Positions 1-7,665 of a stretch of DNA of 64,000 bases are shown here, one piece after another. Below the pieces are notes generated by a model, which saw only the letters and a list, made by a program, of their open reading frames with translations, ran no database searches and was not told where the DNA came from. Positions within the stretch are counted from its first letter, which is position 1; the number at the start of each line of letters is the position of its first letter. This DNA comes from Sporomusa ovata DSM 2662 (GTDB taxonomy: Bacteria; Bacillota; Negativicutes; Sporomusales; Sporomusaceae). The DNA lies in NCBI RefSeq assembly GCF_000445445.1, contig NZ_ASXP01000001.1, positions 256,001-320,000 of the forward strand. Reading direction: 5' to 3'. Made by a program: the position numbers and the translations under genes.

Positions 1-1
1 C

Positions 2-157
2 ATGTATGAGTTATTTGGCTGCGAAATTTTTCTGGAATATGCAAAAAAATGGGAAAAATATCAAAAAAACAGGCTAAACTGCTGCAAGGCGTTTATTATA
101 AAAGCTTATCAAAAGATAACCGACACAAAGACTGAAAAAATTATAATTATACGCTAG
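2..157 (+). CDS. C-terminal end of a probable D-glucuronyl C5-epimerase-like protein (partial)
   Basis: An open frame enters from the left edge and ends at TAG 155-157, giving about 51 residues. The peptide begins MYELFGCEIFLEYAKKWEKY and ends with a lysine-rich helix. The pattern YEL-x-G-x-x-IF-x-x-YA-x-x-W-x-x-Y resembles, from memory, the extreme C terminus of the D-glucuronyl C5-epimerase family, which changes GlcA to IdoA within polysaccharide chains. That role would suit a locus with two nucleotide-sugar dehydrogenases directly downstream. Only the tail is visible, so the catalytic part cannot be inspected. The first in-frame ATG is at base 2, but the gene almost certainly starts outside the window. 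Confidence 0.45.
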   Translation: MYELFGCEIFLEYAKKWEKYQKNRLNCCKAFIIKAYQKITDTKTEKIIIIR

Positions 158-228
158 AGATATTTCGGGATGTGCAGCTGGATTTTACACGAATAGTAAG
201 GAGGAGGAAGAGAACAGTTAATAAAAAT

Positions 229-243
229 ATAGACAAATATATC
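229..243 (+). repeat. Left copy of 15-bp inverted repeat flanking tnpA-tnpB
   Basis: ATAGACAAATATATC is found here and as an exact reverse complement at 2149-2163. It lies 16 bp upstream of the tnpA ATG. It may be part of the left end of the element or a TnpA binding site controlling tnpA. Confidence 0.7.
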
Positions 244-258
244 TAATAATGTCATAAT

Positions 259-852
259 ATGGATATGGATAAACAATACAAGCCTAATGAGTTTGCGAAA
301 CTTATTAATGTTTCAGTAAGAACTTTGCAACGATGGGATAACGAAGGTATTTTAACCGCTTTTCGTTCACCAACAAACAGGAGGTATTATACGCATACTC
401 AATATGTAGCGTATATTGGTCATTCTTCTAAACAGGAAGAAAATAAAAGAAAAGTAGTTATATATACTAGAGTGTCTAATCATGGGCAAAAAGACGATTT
501 GGTTAATCAGATTGAGTTTTTGAAACAATATGCTAATGCTAAAGGGATTATAGTAGATGAAGTCTTAGAGGACATTGGCAGCGGGTTGAATTATAACCGC
601 AAAAAATGGAATGACCTTCTTGCAATGTGTAGAAATAGGGAAGTAAAGCAAATATTGGTTGCACACAAAGATAGATTTATTCGATTTGGCTATAGTTGGG
701 TTGATGAATTTTTGAAATCATACGGAGTTGAACTTGTTGTAGTAAATAATGAAAAATTATCACCAGAACAGGAATTAGTTCAGGACTTAATTAGCATAAC
801 TCATGTTTTTTCTTGCAGAATTTATGGCCTCAGAAAGTATAAAAAAAATTGA
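259..852 (+). CDS. tnpA: IS607-family serine recombinase TnpA
   Basis: A 197-residue protein with the two-domain plan of IS607 transposases. Residues 8-54 form a MerR-like helix-turn-helix (FAKLINVSVRTLQRWDNEG followed by RRYYT), and residues 65-197 form a small serine-recombinase catalytic domain. The nucleophile is expected to be Ser73 in YTRVSNHGQ. The C terminus ends in the usual CRIYGLRKYKK block, so the protein is full length. It catalyses excision and integration of the element through a 5'-phosphoserine intermediate, with little target specificity. The tnpB gene starts 16 bp downstream. No strong Shine-Dalgarno precedes the ATG; a second ATG two codons on is equally possible. Confidence 0.93.
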   Translation: MDMDKQYKPNEFAKLINVSVRTLQRWDNEGILTAFRSPTNRRYYTHTQYVAYIGHSSKQEENKRKVVIYTRVSNHGQKDDLVNQIEFLKQYANAKGIIVDEVLEDIGSGLNYNRKKWNDLLAMCRNREVKQILVAHKDRFIRFGYSWVDEFLKSYGVELVVVNNEKLSPEQELVQDLISITHVFSCRIYGLRKYKKN

Positions 853-868
853 AAGAAGACAATGATTT

Positions 869-2029
869 ATGCTAAGAGCCTATAAGACTGAACTAAATCC
901 TACGGCAGAGCAAAAAACTAAAATCCGTCAAACTATTGGTACTTGCCGATATGTCTATAACCTTTACATTGCACACAACAAAGAGATATATGAGCAAGAA
1001 AAGCGGTTTGTGTCTGGTATGGATTTCTCCAAGTGGCTGAACAACGAATATTTGCCGAATAATCCAGAATATCAGTGGATTAAAAGCGTATCATCTAAAG
1101 CTGTTAAACAGGCAATAATGAACGGTGAACAGGCATTTAAGCGATTCTTTAAAGGTGAAAGCAAATTTCCTAGATTTAAGAAAAAGAAAAACCAAGATGT
1201 TAAAGCCTATTTCCCTAAAAACAATACAACTGATTGGACGGTTGAACGGCATAGAGTAAAAATACCTACGATTGGCTTTGTTCAACTCAAAGAAAAAGGC
1301 TATATACCTACAAATGCAGTAGTTAAAAGTGGAACGGCATCCATGCAAGCAGGAAGATATTTTGTAGCTGTTCTGATTGATAGTAATGAAAAGCCAAAAG
1401 AAGATATTGAACCGACTAACGGTATTGGCATTGACCTAGGGATTAAGACATTAGCAACAATAAGCAATAACAAGGTATTCAAGAATATCAATAAGACAAA
1501 TTCTGTTCGTAAACTCAAACGGAAGTTAAAGCGTGAGCAAAGACGCTTATCGAGAAAGTATGAACATAAAAAGAAAAGAGGTGAAAAAACTGCTACTTAC
1601 TCTGCAAACATAGCAAAACAAGTTAAGAAAATACAAGCCATTCATTATAAGCTAACTAATATCCGTAATGATTACACCAATAAAGTAGTTAATGAGATAG
1701 CGAAAACCAAGCCATCTCATATCACTATTGAGGATTTGAATAGTAGTGGCATGATGAAGAATAGGCATTTAGCAAAAGCAGTAGCGGAACAAAGGTTCTA
1801 TTGCTTCAAGCAAAAACTAGAGTGTAAGTGCAAAGATAACGGCATTGAATTAAGGGTGGTTGATAGATTTTATCCATCATCCAAAACCTGTTCGTGCTGC
1901 GGAAATATCAAGAAAGACCTAAAACTTGCTGACAGGACTTACACTTGCCAAGAGTGCGGCTTAGTAATAGACCGCGATTTGAATGCTAGTATAAATCTTG
2001 CGAATGCCAAAATATACAAGATAGCATAG
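869..2029 (+). CDS. tnpB: TnpB RNA-guided endonuclease (IS607-associated)
   Basis: A 386-residue TnpB with all expected parts. The N-terminal helix-turn-helix/OrfB region starts at residue 1, and a split RuvC nuclease follows with Asp189 in GIGIDLGIKTLA, Glu288 in ITIEDLN and Asp370 in DRDLNAS. A zinc ribbon has Cys341, Cys344, Cys360 and Cys363. TnpB proteins are ancestors of Cas12 and cut DNA under the guidance of an RNA made from the right end of the element, which helps retain the transposon at sites it has left. All catalytic residues are present, so activity is plausible. The gene is cotranscribed with tnpA, 16 bp apart. Confidence 0.95.
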   Translation: MLRAYKTELNPTAEQKTKIRQTIGTCRYVYNLYIAHNKEIYEQEKRFVSGMDFSKWLNNEYLPNNPEYQWIKSVSSKAVKQAIMNGEQAFKRFFKGESKFPRFKKKKNQDVKAYFPKNNTTDWTVERHRVKIPTIGFVQLKEKGYIPTNAVVKSGTASMQAGRYFVAVLIDSNEKPKEDIEPTNGIGIDLGIKTLATISNNKVFKNINKTNSVRKLKRKLKREQRRLSRKYEHKKKRGEKTATYSANIAKQVKKIQAIHYKLTNIRNDYTNKVVNEIAKTKPSHITIEDLNSSGMMKNRHLAKAVAEQRFYCFKQKLECKCKDNGIELRVVDRFYPSSKTCSCCGNIKKDLKLADRTYTCQECGLVIDRDLNASINLANAKIYKIA

Positions 2030-2163
2030 TCAAGCTATTGTATATGTGTACCGATGGCTAGTCGGGAATTTACGGCTGCGGAGTGTTATATAAACGGTGG
2101 TAGCTTTGGCAAAACCGGACACGATGAAACAGTAATTTTCTTAACATGGATATATTTGTCTAT
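1990..2163 (+). ncRNA. Probable omega RNA (TnpB guide RNA scaffold)
   Basis: In IS605/IS607 elements the guide RNA overlaps the 3' end of tnpB and runs to the right end of the element. The noncoding stretch after the tnpB stop contains GGGAATTTACGGCTGCGGAG and ends near GACACGATGAAACAG, which resemble known TnpB scaffold sequences of Firmicutes elements. The exact 5' and 3' ends cannot be set by eye. The guide segment would come from the DNA just right of the element, that is the start region of the UDP-ManNAc dehydrogenase gene. Confidence 0.5.
2149..2163 (-). repeat. Right copy of 15-bp inverted repeat flanking tnpA-tnpB
   Basis: Exact reverse complement of 229-243. It ends 19 bp before the ATG of the next gene, so the insertion has placed foreign sequence where the ribosome binding site of that gene should be. 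Confidence 0.7.
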
Positions 2164-2182
2164 GTTTTAAGTAGCAGTTTCT

Positions 2183-3445
2183 ATGACAAGGATTTGTGTT
2201 TTGGGTTTAGGATATATTGGACTTCCGACCGCAAGCGTTTTTGCCGCAAATGGATTTCACGTTGTAGGTGTAGACGTTGATTCCCAAATTGTTGATGTAC
2301 TAAGTAAAGGACAGATTCATATTAACGAGCCGGGGTTAAAAACTGTTGTATGTGCGGCGATCCAATCAGGAAACATGCTCGTGAGGCAAGTGCCCGAGCA
2401 AGCTGATGTTTTTATTATTGCTGTTCCTACCCCGCTAAAAGATGATAATTCGGCAGAATTATCCTATGTTATACAGGCTACGGAGTCAATACTGCCATTC
2501 TTGCAACAAGGAAATTTGGTAATTCTGGAATCAACAGTTCCACCGCGAACCACGGAAGATATTCTAGTTCCTATTTTGCAAAAAAGCGGCTATAAAATTG
2601 GCGAAGAAATTTATCTGGTGCATTGCCCGGAAAGGGTGCTGCCGGGCAATATCCTGCATGAATTCGTTAGTAATGATCGCATTATTGGCGGAATAAATGA
2701 CAAGTCATCCGATAAAGCAAGGGGAATATATGAAAAAGTAGTGCAGGGGAACTTATTAATTACGGATGCCACATCGGCTGAAATGGCTAAATTGATGGAG
2801 AATACGTATCGCGATGTCAATATTGCACTGGCAAACGAGGTTTGCCGAATCGCCTATGATTTAAATTTGGATGCGCTGGAAATCATTAAATTGGCAAACA
2901 TGCATCCGCGTGTGAATCTACATCAACCGGGTCCGGGAGTCGGAGGACATTGTCTGGCAGTGGATCCATGGTTTATTGTTGAAAAATCCAACAATGCAGA
3001 ATTAATACGGTTGAGTCGGGAAATAAACGATGCAATGCCGAATTTTGTTGTCGGATTAGTAAAAAAAATGCTGGATCAAGTAGTAAAACCTAAGATTACG
3101 GTATTGGGAGTTACTTACAAAGGAAATGTGGACGACATAAGAGAAAGTCCTGCTACTGAAGTCATCCGCAAACTTAAACAAGCAAATATTGATGTAGGTA
3201 TATACGATCCATATGTAAAAAATTATGAATTTGAAGTGTCAAATCTTGAAGAAGCTTTCGTAGCATCTGATTTGATTTTGTTGTTAGCAGATCATAAAGA
3301 ATTTAAATATCTTTCAGCTGATGAACTGGGGTTTCTCATGCGCAACAAGCAGTTATTTGACACTAGAAATTGCTTAAATCATAGTAAGTGGAAAGATGCC
3401 GGATTTAGTATCAAGGTGCTCGGAAAAAATAATCAAAATAGTTGA
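2183..3445 (+). CDS. wecC: UDP-N-acetyl-D-mannosamine dehydrogenase (WecC-like)
   Basis: A 420-residue nucleotide-sugar 6-dehydrogenase. It has an N-terminal Rossmann fold (VLGLGYIGLPTASVFA), a central domain with the HCPERVLPGN and NDRIIGG motifs, and GPGVGGHCLAVDPWF, which carries the catalytic cysteine. A C-terminal UDP-binding domain follows (GVTYKGNVDDIRESPA). The PERVLPG and AVDPWF variants favour the WecC branch, which oxidises UDP-ManNAc to UDP-ManNAcA with two NAD+. The product would feed a uronic-acid-containing polymer. The gene lies 20 bp from the right end of the IS607 element and has no clear Shine-Dalgarno; a GGAGGAGG run remains on the far side of the element at 201-208. Sugar specificity is inferred from motifs only. 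Confidence 0.85.
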   Translation: MTRICVLGLGYIGLPTASVFAANGFHVVGVDVDSQIVDVLSKGQIHINEPGLKTVVCAAIQSGNMLVRQVPEQADVFIIAVPTPLKDDNSAELSYVIQATESILPFLQQGNLVILESTVPPRTTEDILVPILQKSGYKIGEEIYLVHCPERVLPGNILHEFVSNDRIIGGINDKSSDKARGIYEKVVQGNLLITDATSAEMAKLMENTYRDVNIALANEVCRIAYDLNLDALEIIKLANMHPRVNLHQPGPGVGGHCLAVDPWFIVEKSNNAELIRLSREINDAMPNFVVGLVKKMLDQVVKPKITVLGVTYKGNVDDIRESPATEVIRKLKQANIDVGIYDPYVKNYEFEVSNLEEAFVASDLILLLADHKEFKYLSADELGFLMRNKQLFDTRNCLNHSKWKDAGFSIKVLGKNNQNS

Positions 3446-3466
3446 CCTACGAAGACGGGAGGAAGA

Positions 3467-3988
3467 ATGTTACCACTATCCCATGTCGGATTTACAACTG
3501 CTGCAGTGAAAGTGCTGGAAACGGGTTTGCGGCTGCGGCAGATTGATTATCGAATAGTTATTGTCTCTTCGTTATTGCCGGATCTGATCGACAAATCCTT
3601 GTTTAAGTTGCTTGAAGGCAGTTATACATATGAGAGTCGTGCTTTTGGTCATTCCTTGGTTTTTCTGGGGTTTATTGGAATTTTCGCAGCTATGCAATGG
3701 CTTTGGAATAAAGAAACATGGCTATTTCCAGTTTTCATCGGGACATTGTTTCATGATGTGTTTGATGTGATGTGGATTCACCCAGGCATTTTCTACTGGC
3801 CGCTTGAAGGCTGGCAGTTTTCCAAACCCATAGATGAAGCTTGGCTGGGAACAATTCAATTGGGCTGGTATAAGATAAAACAAAGAGATCTATTTGATAA
3901 CATCAGTGTGCTGATCCTGTTATACTTTTTTATGAAAGTTGCTCTGGGCGGCAAAATTCTTGAATTTGTTCGAAAAGGCAAGCTTTAG
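3467..3988 (+). CDS. Membrane-bound metal-dependent hydrolase, YdjM-like
   Basis: A 173-residue integral membrane protein with about four hydrophobic segments. It shows the histidine/aspartate pattern of the YdjM family: SHVG near the N terminus, LPDLIDK around residue 41, GHS around residue 61 and FHDVFDVMWIHPG around residue 99. These residues are thought to bind metal, but no enzymatic role is established for the family. The start has a good ribosome site (GGGAGGA) and lies 21 bp after the dehydrogenase, so the two are probably cotranscribed. Membrane hydrolases of this type recur next to exopolysaccharide genes, so a part in processing lipid-linked or secreted glycan is possible. Confidence 0.7.
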   Translation: MLPLSHVGFTTAAVKVLETGLRLRQIDYRIVIVSSLLPDLIDKSLFKLLEGSYTYESRAFGHSLVFLGFIGIFAAMQWLWNKETWLFPVFIGTLFHDVFDVMWIHPGIFYWPLEGWQFSKPIDEAWLGTIQLGWYKIKQRDLFDNISVLILLYFFMKVALGGKILEFVRKGKL

Positions 3989-4011
3989 ATCTCCTATAAA
4001 GTAAATACAAA

Positions 4012-4040
4012 TTGACAAGATATAGATTTGCCGGTAAAAT
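4012..4040 (+). promoter_or_regulatory. Sigma-A-type promoter of the riboswitch-led operon
   Basis: TTGACA at 4012-4017 and TAAAAT at 4035-4040 are separated by 17 bp. Transcription would start near 4047, just before the c-di-GMP aptamer. Confidence 0.8.
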
Positions 4041-4060
4041 ATAACTAGATAATTTAAGAA

Positions 4061-4136
4061 TTGGCATACCCGTTGAAAAGCGGTGACGCAAAGCCGTGGG
4101 TCTAACGGCATGATGCCTATGACTGCCTGGTTGCTC
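4061..4136 (+). promoter_or_regulatory. c-di-GMP-I (GEMM) riboswitch aptamer
   Basis: The stretch matches the GEMM consensus: a GAAA tetraloop stem at 4072-4083, the invariant GACGCAAAGCC at 4085-4095, GGTCTAA of the tetraloop receptor at 4099-4105, and CTATGACTGCC at 4117-4127. The closing helix P1 pairs GCATACC (4064-4070) with GGTTGC (4129-4134). The family binds cyclic di-GMP through the conserved core between the two hairpins. It follows a strong promoter and precedes an intrinsic terminator that uses part of the 3' P1 strand. It therefore most likely controls the whole exopolysaccharide operon that starts at 4254. Confidence 0.92.
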
Positions 4137-4180
4137 TTACAAGTATTTGTTGTGAGTGTTACCAGGTGTTTTTTATTTTC
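4126..4180 (+). terminator. Riboswitch expression platform: intrinsic terminator
   Basis: CCTGGT at 4126-4131 pairs with ACCAGG at 4161-4166, extended inward by CTC/GAG and ACAA/TTGT pairing, and is followed by a T tract at 4169-4174 and beyond. The 5' arm overlaps the 3' strand of aptamer helix P1 (4129-4134), so the two structures exclude each other. Ligand-stabilised P1 should block the terminator, which predicts an ON switch. Confidence 0.8.
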
Positions 4181-4253
4181 CAGAGGGAAAGGTTTATCTG
4201 CAATTTACAAAGTGATTAATACATCTTTTACATGAAAGATGAGGTGTAACATA

Positions 4254-7200
4254 TTGAAAGATCGACGGTTTTGGCTGGCTGTTGTTTCGGCATGTATGGC
4301 CACACAGCATAATACTGGTGAAGCGGCGGTAGCCGCAGTACCTGATGCAGGTCGTGAATATTCTGTTCGGGTACATACTTTGGCGGCAGAGGAAGAGGCG
4401 GTTGTCTCTTTGTTTGACGATTACCGTTATGAGGAGGTTATAGAAACAGCTAATGCGGCATGGCCACGGTTAGAAGCTATGCCGGACAGAGTATTATACT
4501 GTGTGGCTGAATGTTATATACGGACAGGACAGGTACGGTTGGCTAAAACCAGTTTTGAGTTACTTATCGCTCACAGTCCGCAAAATCATAGGTATCGTGC
4601 GGGTTTGGCTTATACATTACTATATGCCGGTCAACTGGACAGGGGCATAGCTATGTATCGTCAGGTGCTGCAAGAAAATCAGGGAATGCTTGCCGGTGCG
4701 GCAGAAGACGCAGCGGCACTCCTGTCAATGGGCAATATAGGCGGTGGAAAAGCGTTATTTCAAATAGTCATCAATAGTAGTCCTGACAAGCAACACTATT
4801 CTCAATTGTATGAGAAAAGTCTGCGTATGTATAGGCTGGCAGACGATGTCCCTGCAGTACAGGCGCCAACAGCTGCTGGTGTTGCACAGACAGCTGTTTC
4901 TGCTGAAAATGAGCGGAAGTTGTTGCATACTCAGGCTGTGGAAATGGCTCAAAATGGCCAATATCAGCAGTCCCTGGATATTATGGCTCGTCTTGTTAAA
5001 GCAGATGCGCAGGACAAATCGCTTCTTTTTGATTATGTCACTATATTGCAACAGGCAGGTCAGAATGAACAGGCTATCGACGTATATAATCAGCAGTCTG
5101 GTACAAGTATGCCCTTTTCAGTGATTCGCAGCGTTAGTACCGCCTATTTTCAGTTGCAAGACTATGACAAGGCTCTGGCTGTGCTGCAACCGGCAATTAT
5201 TCGTGGCGAGCGGGACGCACTATTGTGGGCTGGGGAAATGAACTTACGCTCTGGTAATACTATCGCCGCTCAAGCCTATTATGAGCGGTTATTATCCCTG
5301 AACCCAAACGATTATGAGGTGTATTTGAGCCGTGGGATGTTGAGTCTGCAGATAAAAGATTACAAACAAGCGGTCCGGGATTTAGAACGGGCGCGGAGAC
5401 TGTTGCCAGAATGCCCGGACAAGGCTGATTGGTTGACTAAGTTGGAACATAATTTGGCCATTGCCTATATGAATAGTGGCCAAGACCAAAAGGCGGCTTC
5501 AATTTTAGTTAATTATACCAAAACCCTGCCTGTCGAAGGTTCACTTGCCAGCGACTATATAATAGCACTTGGTAATAGCTCTCAGTATGAACTGGCAGTC
5601 CGGGAGGGAGAGCGGTTATGGCCTACTTATACAGATGTACCAATTCCCGGACTTAGGTCTTTGGCCGAAAGCTATCTTCGCCTTGGAAAACAGGGAGAAG
5701 CTTTGGCTGTATATCGCTATCTTGCCGGGCTGCAGCCGAGTAACAATGCCAGCCGACAGATGTTGGCTTTCCAGTTAATGCTGAATGGCCGTACAGCAGA
5801 GGGACTTAGCTATTACGGTCAACTACTCGGCACAGCACCAGCCAGTGTGGATGCTGTGATCGCGGATGCTGCAACTCTTATCAATACAGATAAGTATATT
5901 GACGGGAAATCACTGTTTGAATTAGTGCTGAGCAAGTATCCAAATCCGGCGTATCGCCGGCAGTATGCCGAAGTTTTAGTAAAGAAAAATCATAACCGTG
6001 CAGCTTACAAGCAATACCAATTGTTAGCTGCTCAACCGGAAGGGGAACTGGATGGATTATCAGGTATGGCTCACACAGCTAGTGCGTTAGGTGATTATTC
6101 GAAGTCCCGCCAGGCGCTGGATACAATTACGAGTAAGTATGGACGGAGTAAAGCCGTTACAGCTCTTGAGCCAAAAACAATCTCTGCTGATCGCCAGAAC
6201 TATCAAGGCCCAGCGCCACAGGTGATAGGTGCGGCGACCTCCCAGGCAAGTCCGGCCTATGCTATAGCTGAATGGAAGAATCCAACTGGTTCGGGCAACT
6301 CTGGTGCTACTGCGGTAAAATGCAATACAGAAATATCTCAAGATGAGTTTGCCTATGAAATGGCGCAACTTGCCGCAAATTTTCTATCTGCACCTGTAAC
6401 CAGTACTGAAAATTTTAAAATTGAGTTTGCTTTTGCCATTTCTACCATTACGGCCAAAGCTATGCCGCTAATACCTAGTGAACAAAGAAATGATTTTACT
6501 TACGAAATGGCACAGATCACATCGAACGTAATTAATGATCAAAACTTAGATGTGAAAAAAGCTAAAATGCAATTTGCACAACTTACAACAGAAGTGGTAA
6601 ATCGTATCGATAGAGCCATCGCTGATAAAAAAATAACAACTTTGAGAAGAAATGATAACATTGAGTCCCAAACATTGGCCAGTTCGAACAAAACCGGCGG
6701 CGATAGTCCAAAAGCAAGTGCTTCAGGCGATGTTGACCCAGCCACATATAATAGGCTTATGGATGATTTGCTGCAAATTGGTGATAGCAGCAAGCATAAA
6801 AACAACAAGATCAATGTTGATGGTGAAATTCGCTTTCATTACGCAGCAAATAGCGGTTCTACGCAATGGGATAAAGATGCATCAGGACTCCGGCTTTATC
6901 TTGGTGCTGAGACAAGAATCAATAAGGATTGGCAGTTGTTTAGCATGCTGGAAGGTCAAAAGAGTATAAAAAATTATAATAATAAGCTCGAACTTTCCCG
7001 TCTGTATTTGGAGGGAAAAGTAGGTGCATCTACGGTTAAGGCGGGTAAATTCGGCTACCTTATGGCGGAAGGCAATATTTATGATAGCGGCTTTACCGGC
7101 ATTAAAGTTGATTTTGGTGATCCGATAAAATACTCGCTTAGCTATGGGGAAACCGAAGATACAAAAACAACATATATAGCAACGGCGCGGTATAAGGATT

Positions 7201-7643
7201 TCGATTACAATCTGGAAACCGGTGTGTATCATTACCGCCTGGATGACGGCTCTAATAAAACCAACACAATCTGGAATATTGGTGGAAACTATAATTTTAG
7301 TAATTTTAGTATTGGGGCCATGTACTTGGGTTCTAGCCTAAAAGATAGTAAAGGGAACAGTGATGGCTATGTACTTAGTCTTAATTATGGCGACCTGCGT
7401 ACATACAGGCCGGGCACCTATAGTATGTTTGCAAAATATTACAATCAACCGCAAGGAACATATATTGACCATGGAATGAACGGCAGAGGCAATTCCATGC
7501 AAGGCTTGAAAGGCTATGGTGTAGGAGTAAGTTATGCTTTGGCAAAAGACTTGGTTGCGGGTGTAGAGTACTATGATCTAGCTGACAAAGTTACCGGCGA
7601 AAAAGGAAAAACAATATGGACTCAACTGACTCATTATTTTTAA
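4254..7643 (+). CDS. TPR / outer-membrane beta-barrel exopolysaccharide export protein
   Basis: The start is set at TTG 4254, with AGGTG at 4242-4246 seven bases upstream; the in-frame ATG at 4239 overlaps that ribosome site. The 1,129-residue product has a short signal-peptide-like N terminus, about 600 residues of tetratricopeptide repeats, a helical linker, and a C-terminal barrel of roughly 280 residues ending in Phe. The linker carries a tandem motif (DEFAYEMAQLAANF and NDFTYEMAQITSNV). TPR plus barrel is the plan of exporters such as PgaA, BcsC and AlgK/AlgE, which guide a polymer across the periplasm and outer membrane. The barrel wording (INKDWQLFSMLEGQKS, VKAGKFG) recalls Negativicutes porins more than PgaA. 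It is the first gene after the c-di-GMP riboswitch. Confidence 0.85.
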   Translation: MKDRRFWLAVVSACMATQHNTGEAAVAAVPDAGREYSVRVHTLAAEEEAVVSLFDDYRYEEVIETANAAWPRLEAMPDRVLYCVAECYIRTGQVRLAKTSFELLIAHSPQNHRYRAGLAYTLLYAGQLDRGIAMYRQVLQENQGMLAGAAEDAAALLSMGNIGGGKALFQIVINSSPDKQHYSQLYEKSLRMYRLADDVPAVQAPTAAGVAQTAVSAENERKLLHTQAVEMAQNGQYQQSLDIMARLVKADAQDKSLLFDYVTILQQAGQNEQAIDVYNQQSGTSMPFSVIRSVSTAYFQLQDYDKALAVLQPAIIRGERDALLWAGEMNLRSGNTIAAQAYYERLLSLNPNDYEVYLSRGMLSLQIKDYKQAVRDLERARRLLPECPDKADWLTKLEHNLAIAYMNSGQDQKAASILVNYTKTLPVEGSLASDYIIALGNSSQYELAVREGERLWPTYTDVPIPGLRSLAESYLRLGKQGEALAVYRYLAGLQPSNNASRQMLAFQLMLNGRTAEGLSYYGQLLGTAPASVDAVIADAATLINTDKYIDGKSLFELVLSKYPNPAYRRQYAEVLVKKNHNRAAYKQYQLLAAQPEGELDGLSGMAHTASALGDYSKSRQALDTITSKYGRSKAVTALEPKTISADRQNYQGPAPQVIGAATSQASPAYAIAEWKNPTGSGNSGATAVKCNTEISQDEFAYEMAQLAANFLSAPVTSTENFKIEFAFAISTITAKAMPLIPSEQRNDFTYEMAQITSNVINDQNLDVKKAKMQFAQLTTEVVNRIDRAIADKKITTLRRNDNIESQTLASSNKTGGDSPKASASGDVDPATYNRLMDDLLQIGDSSKHKNNKINVDGEIRFHYAANSGSTQWDKDASGLRLYLGAETRINKDWQLFSMLEGQKSIKNYNNKLELSRLYLEGKVGASTVKAGKFGYLMAEGNIYDSGFTGIKVDFGDPIKYSLSYGETEDTKTTYIATARYKDFDYNLETGVYHYRLDDGSNKTNTIWNIGGNYNFSNFSIGAMYLGSSLKDSKGNSDGYVLSLNYGDLRTYRPGTYSMFAKYYNQPQGTYIDHGMNGRGNSMQGLKGYGVGVSYALAKDLVAGVEYYDLADKVTGEKGKTIWTQLTHYF

Positions 7644-7665
7644 CTTTATAAGTAGGTGAAGTGGC

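Larger units (their letters stand above)
200..2163 (+). mobile_element. IS607-family element (tnpA serine recombinase + tnpB)
   Basis: Two adjacent genes, an IS607 TnpA and a TnpB, are followed by a typical structured 3' region. A 15-bp perfect inverted repeat (ATAGACAAATATATC) occurs at 229-243 and, inverted, at 2149-2163, flanking both genes. IS607 elements normally lack long terminal inverted repeats and insert next to a GG dinucleotide, so the true ends may lie slightly outside or inside this repeat; a GG-rich stretch at 201-208 and GG at 2148-2149 are alternative junctions. The element sits between the C5-epimerase-like tail and the UDP-ManNAc dehydrogenase gene, about 20 bp from the start codon of the latter. 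Both genes look intact, so recent or still active insertion is possible. Confidence 0.75.

Noticed and set aside
4239..4253. ATG at 4239 as start of the TPR/barrel gene
   Set aside because: It overlaps the ribosome site AGGTG that serves TTG 4254, and only the latter start gives a compact signal peptide.
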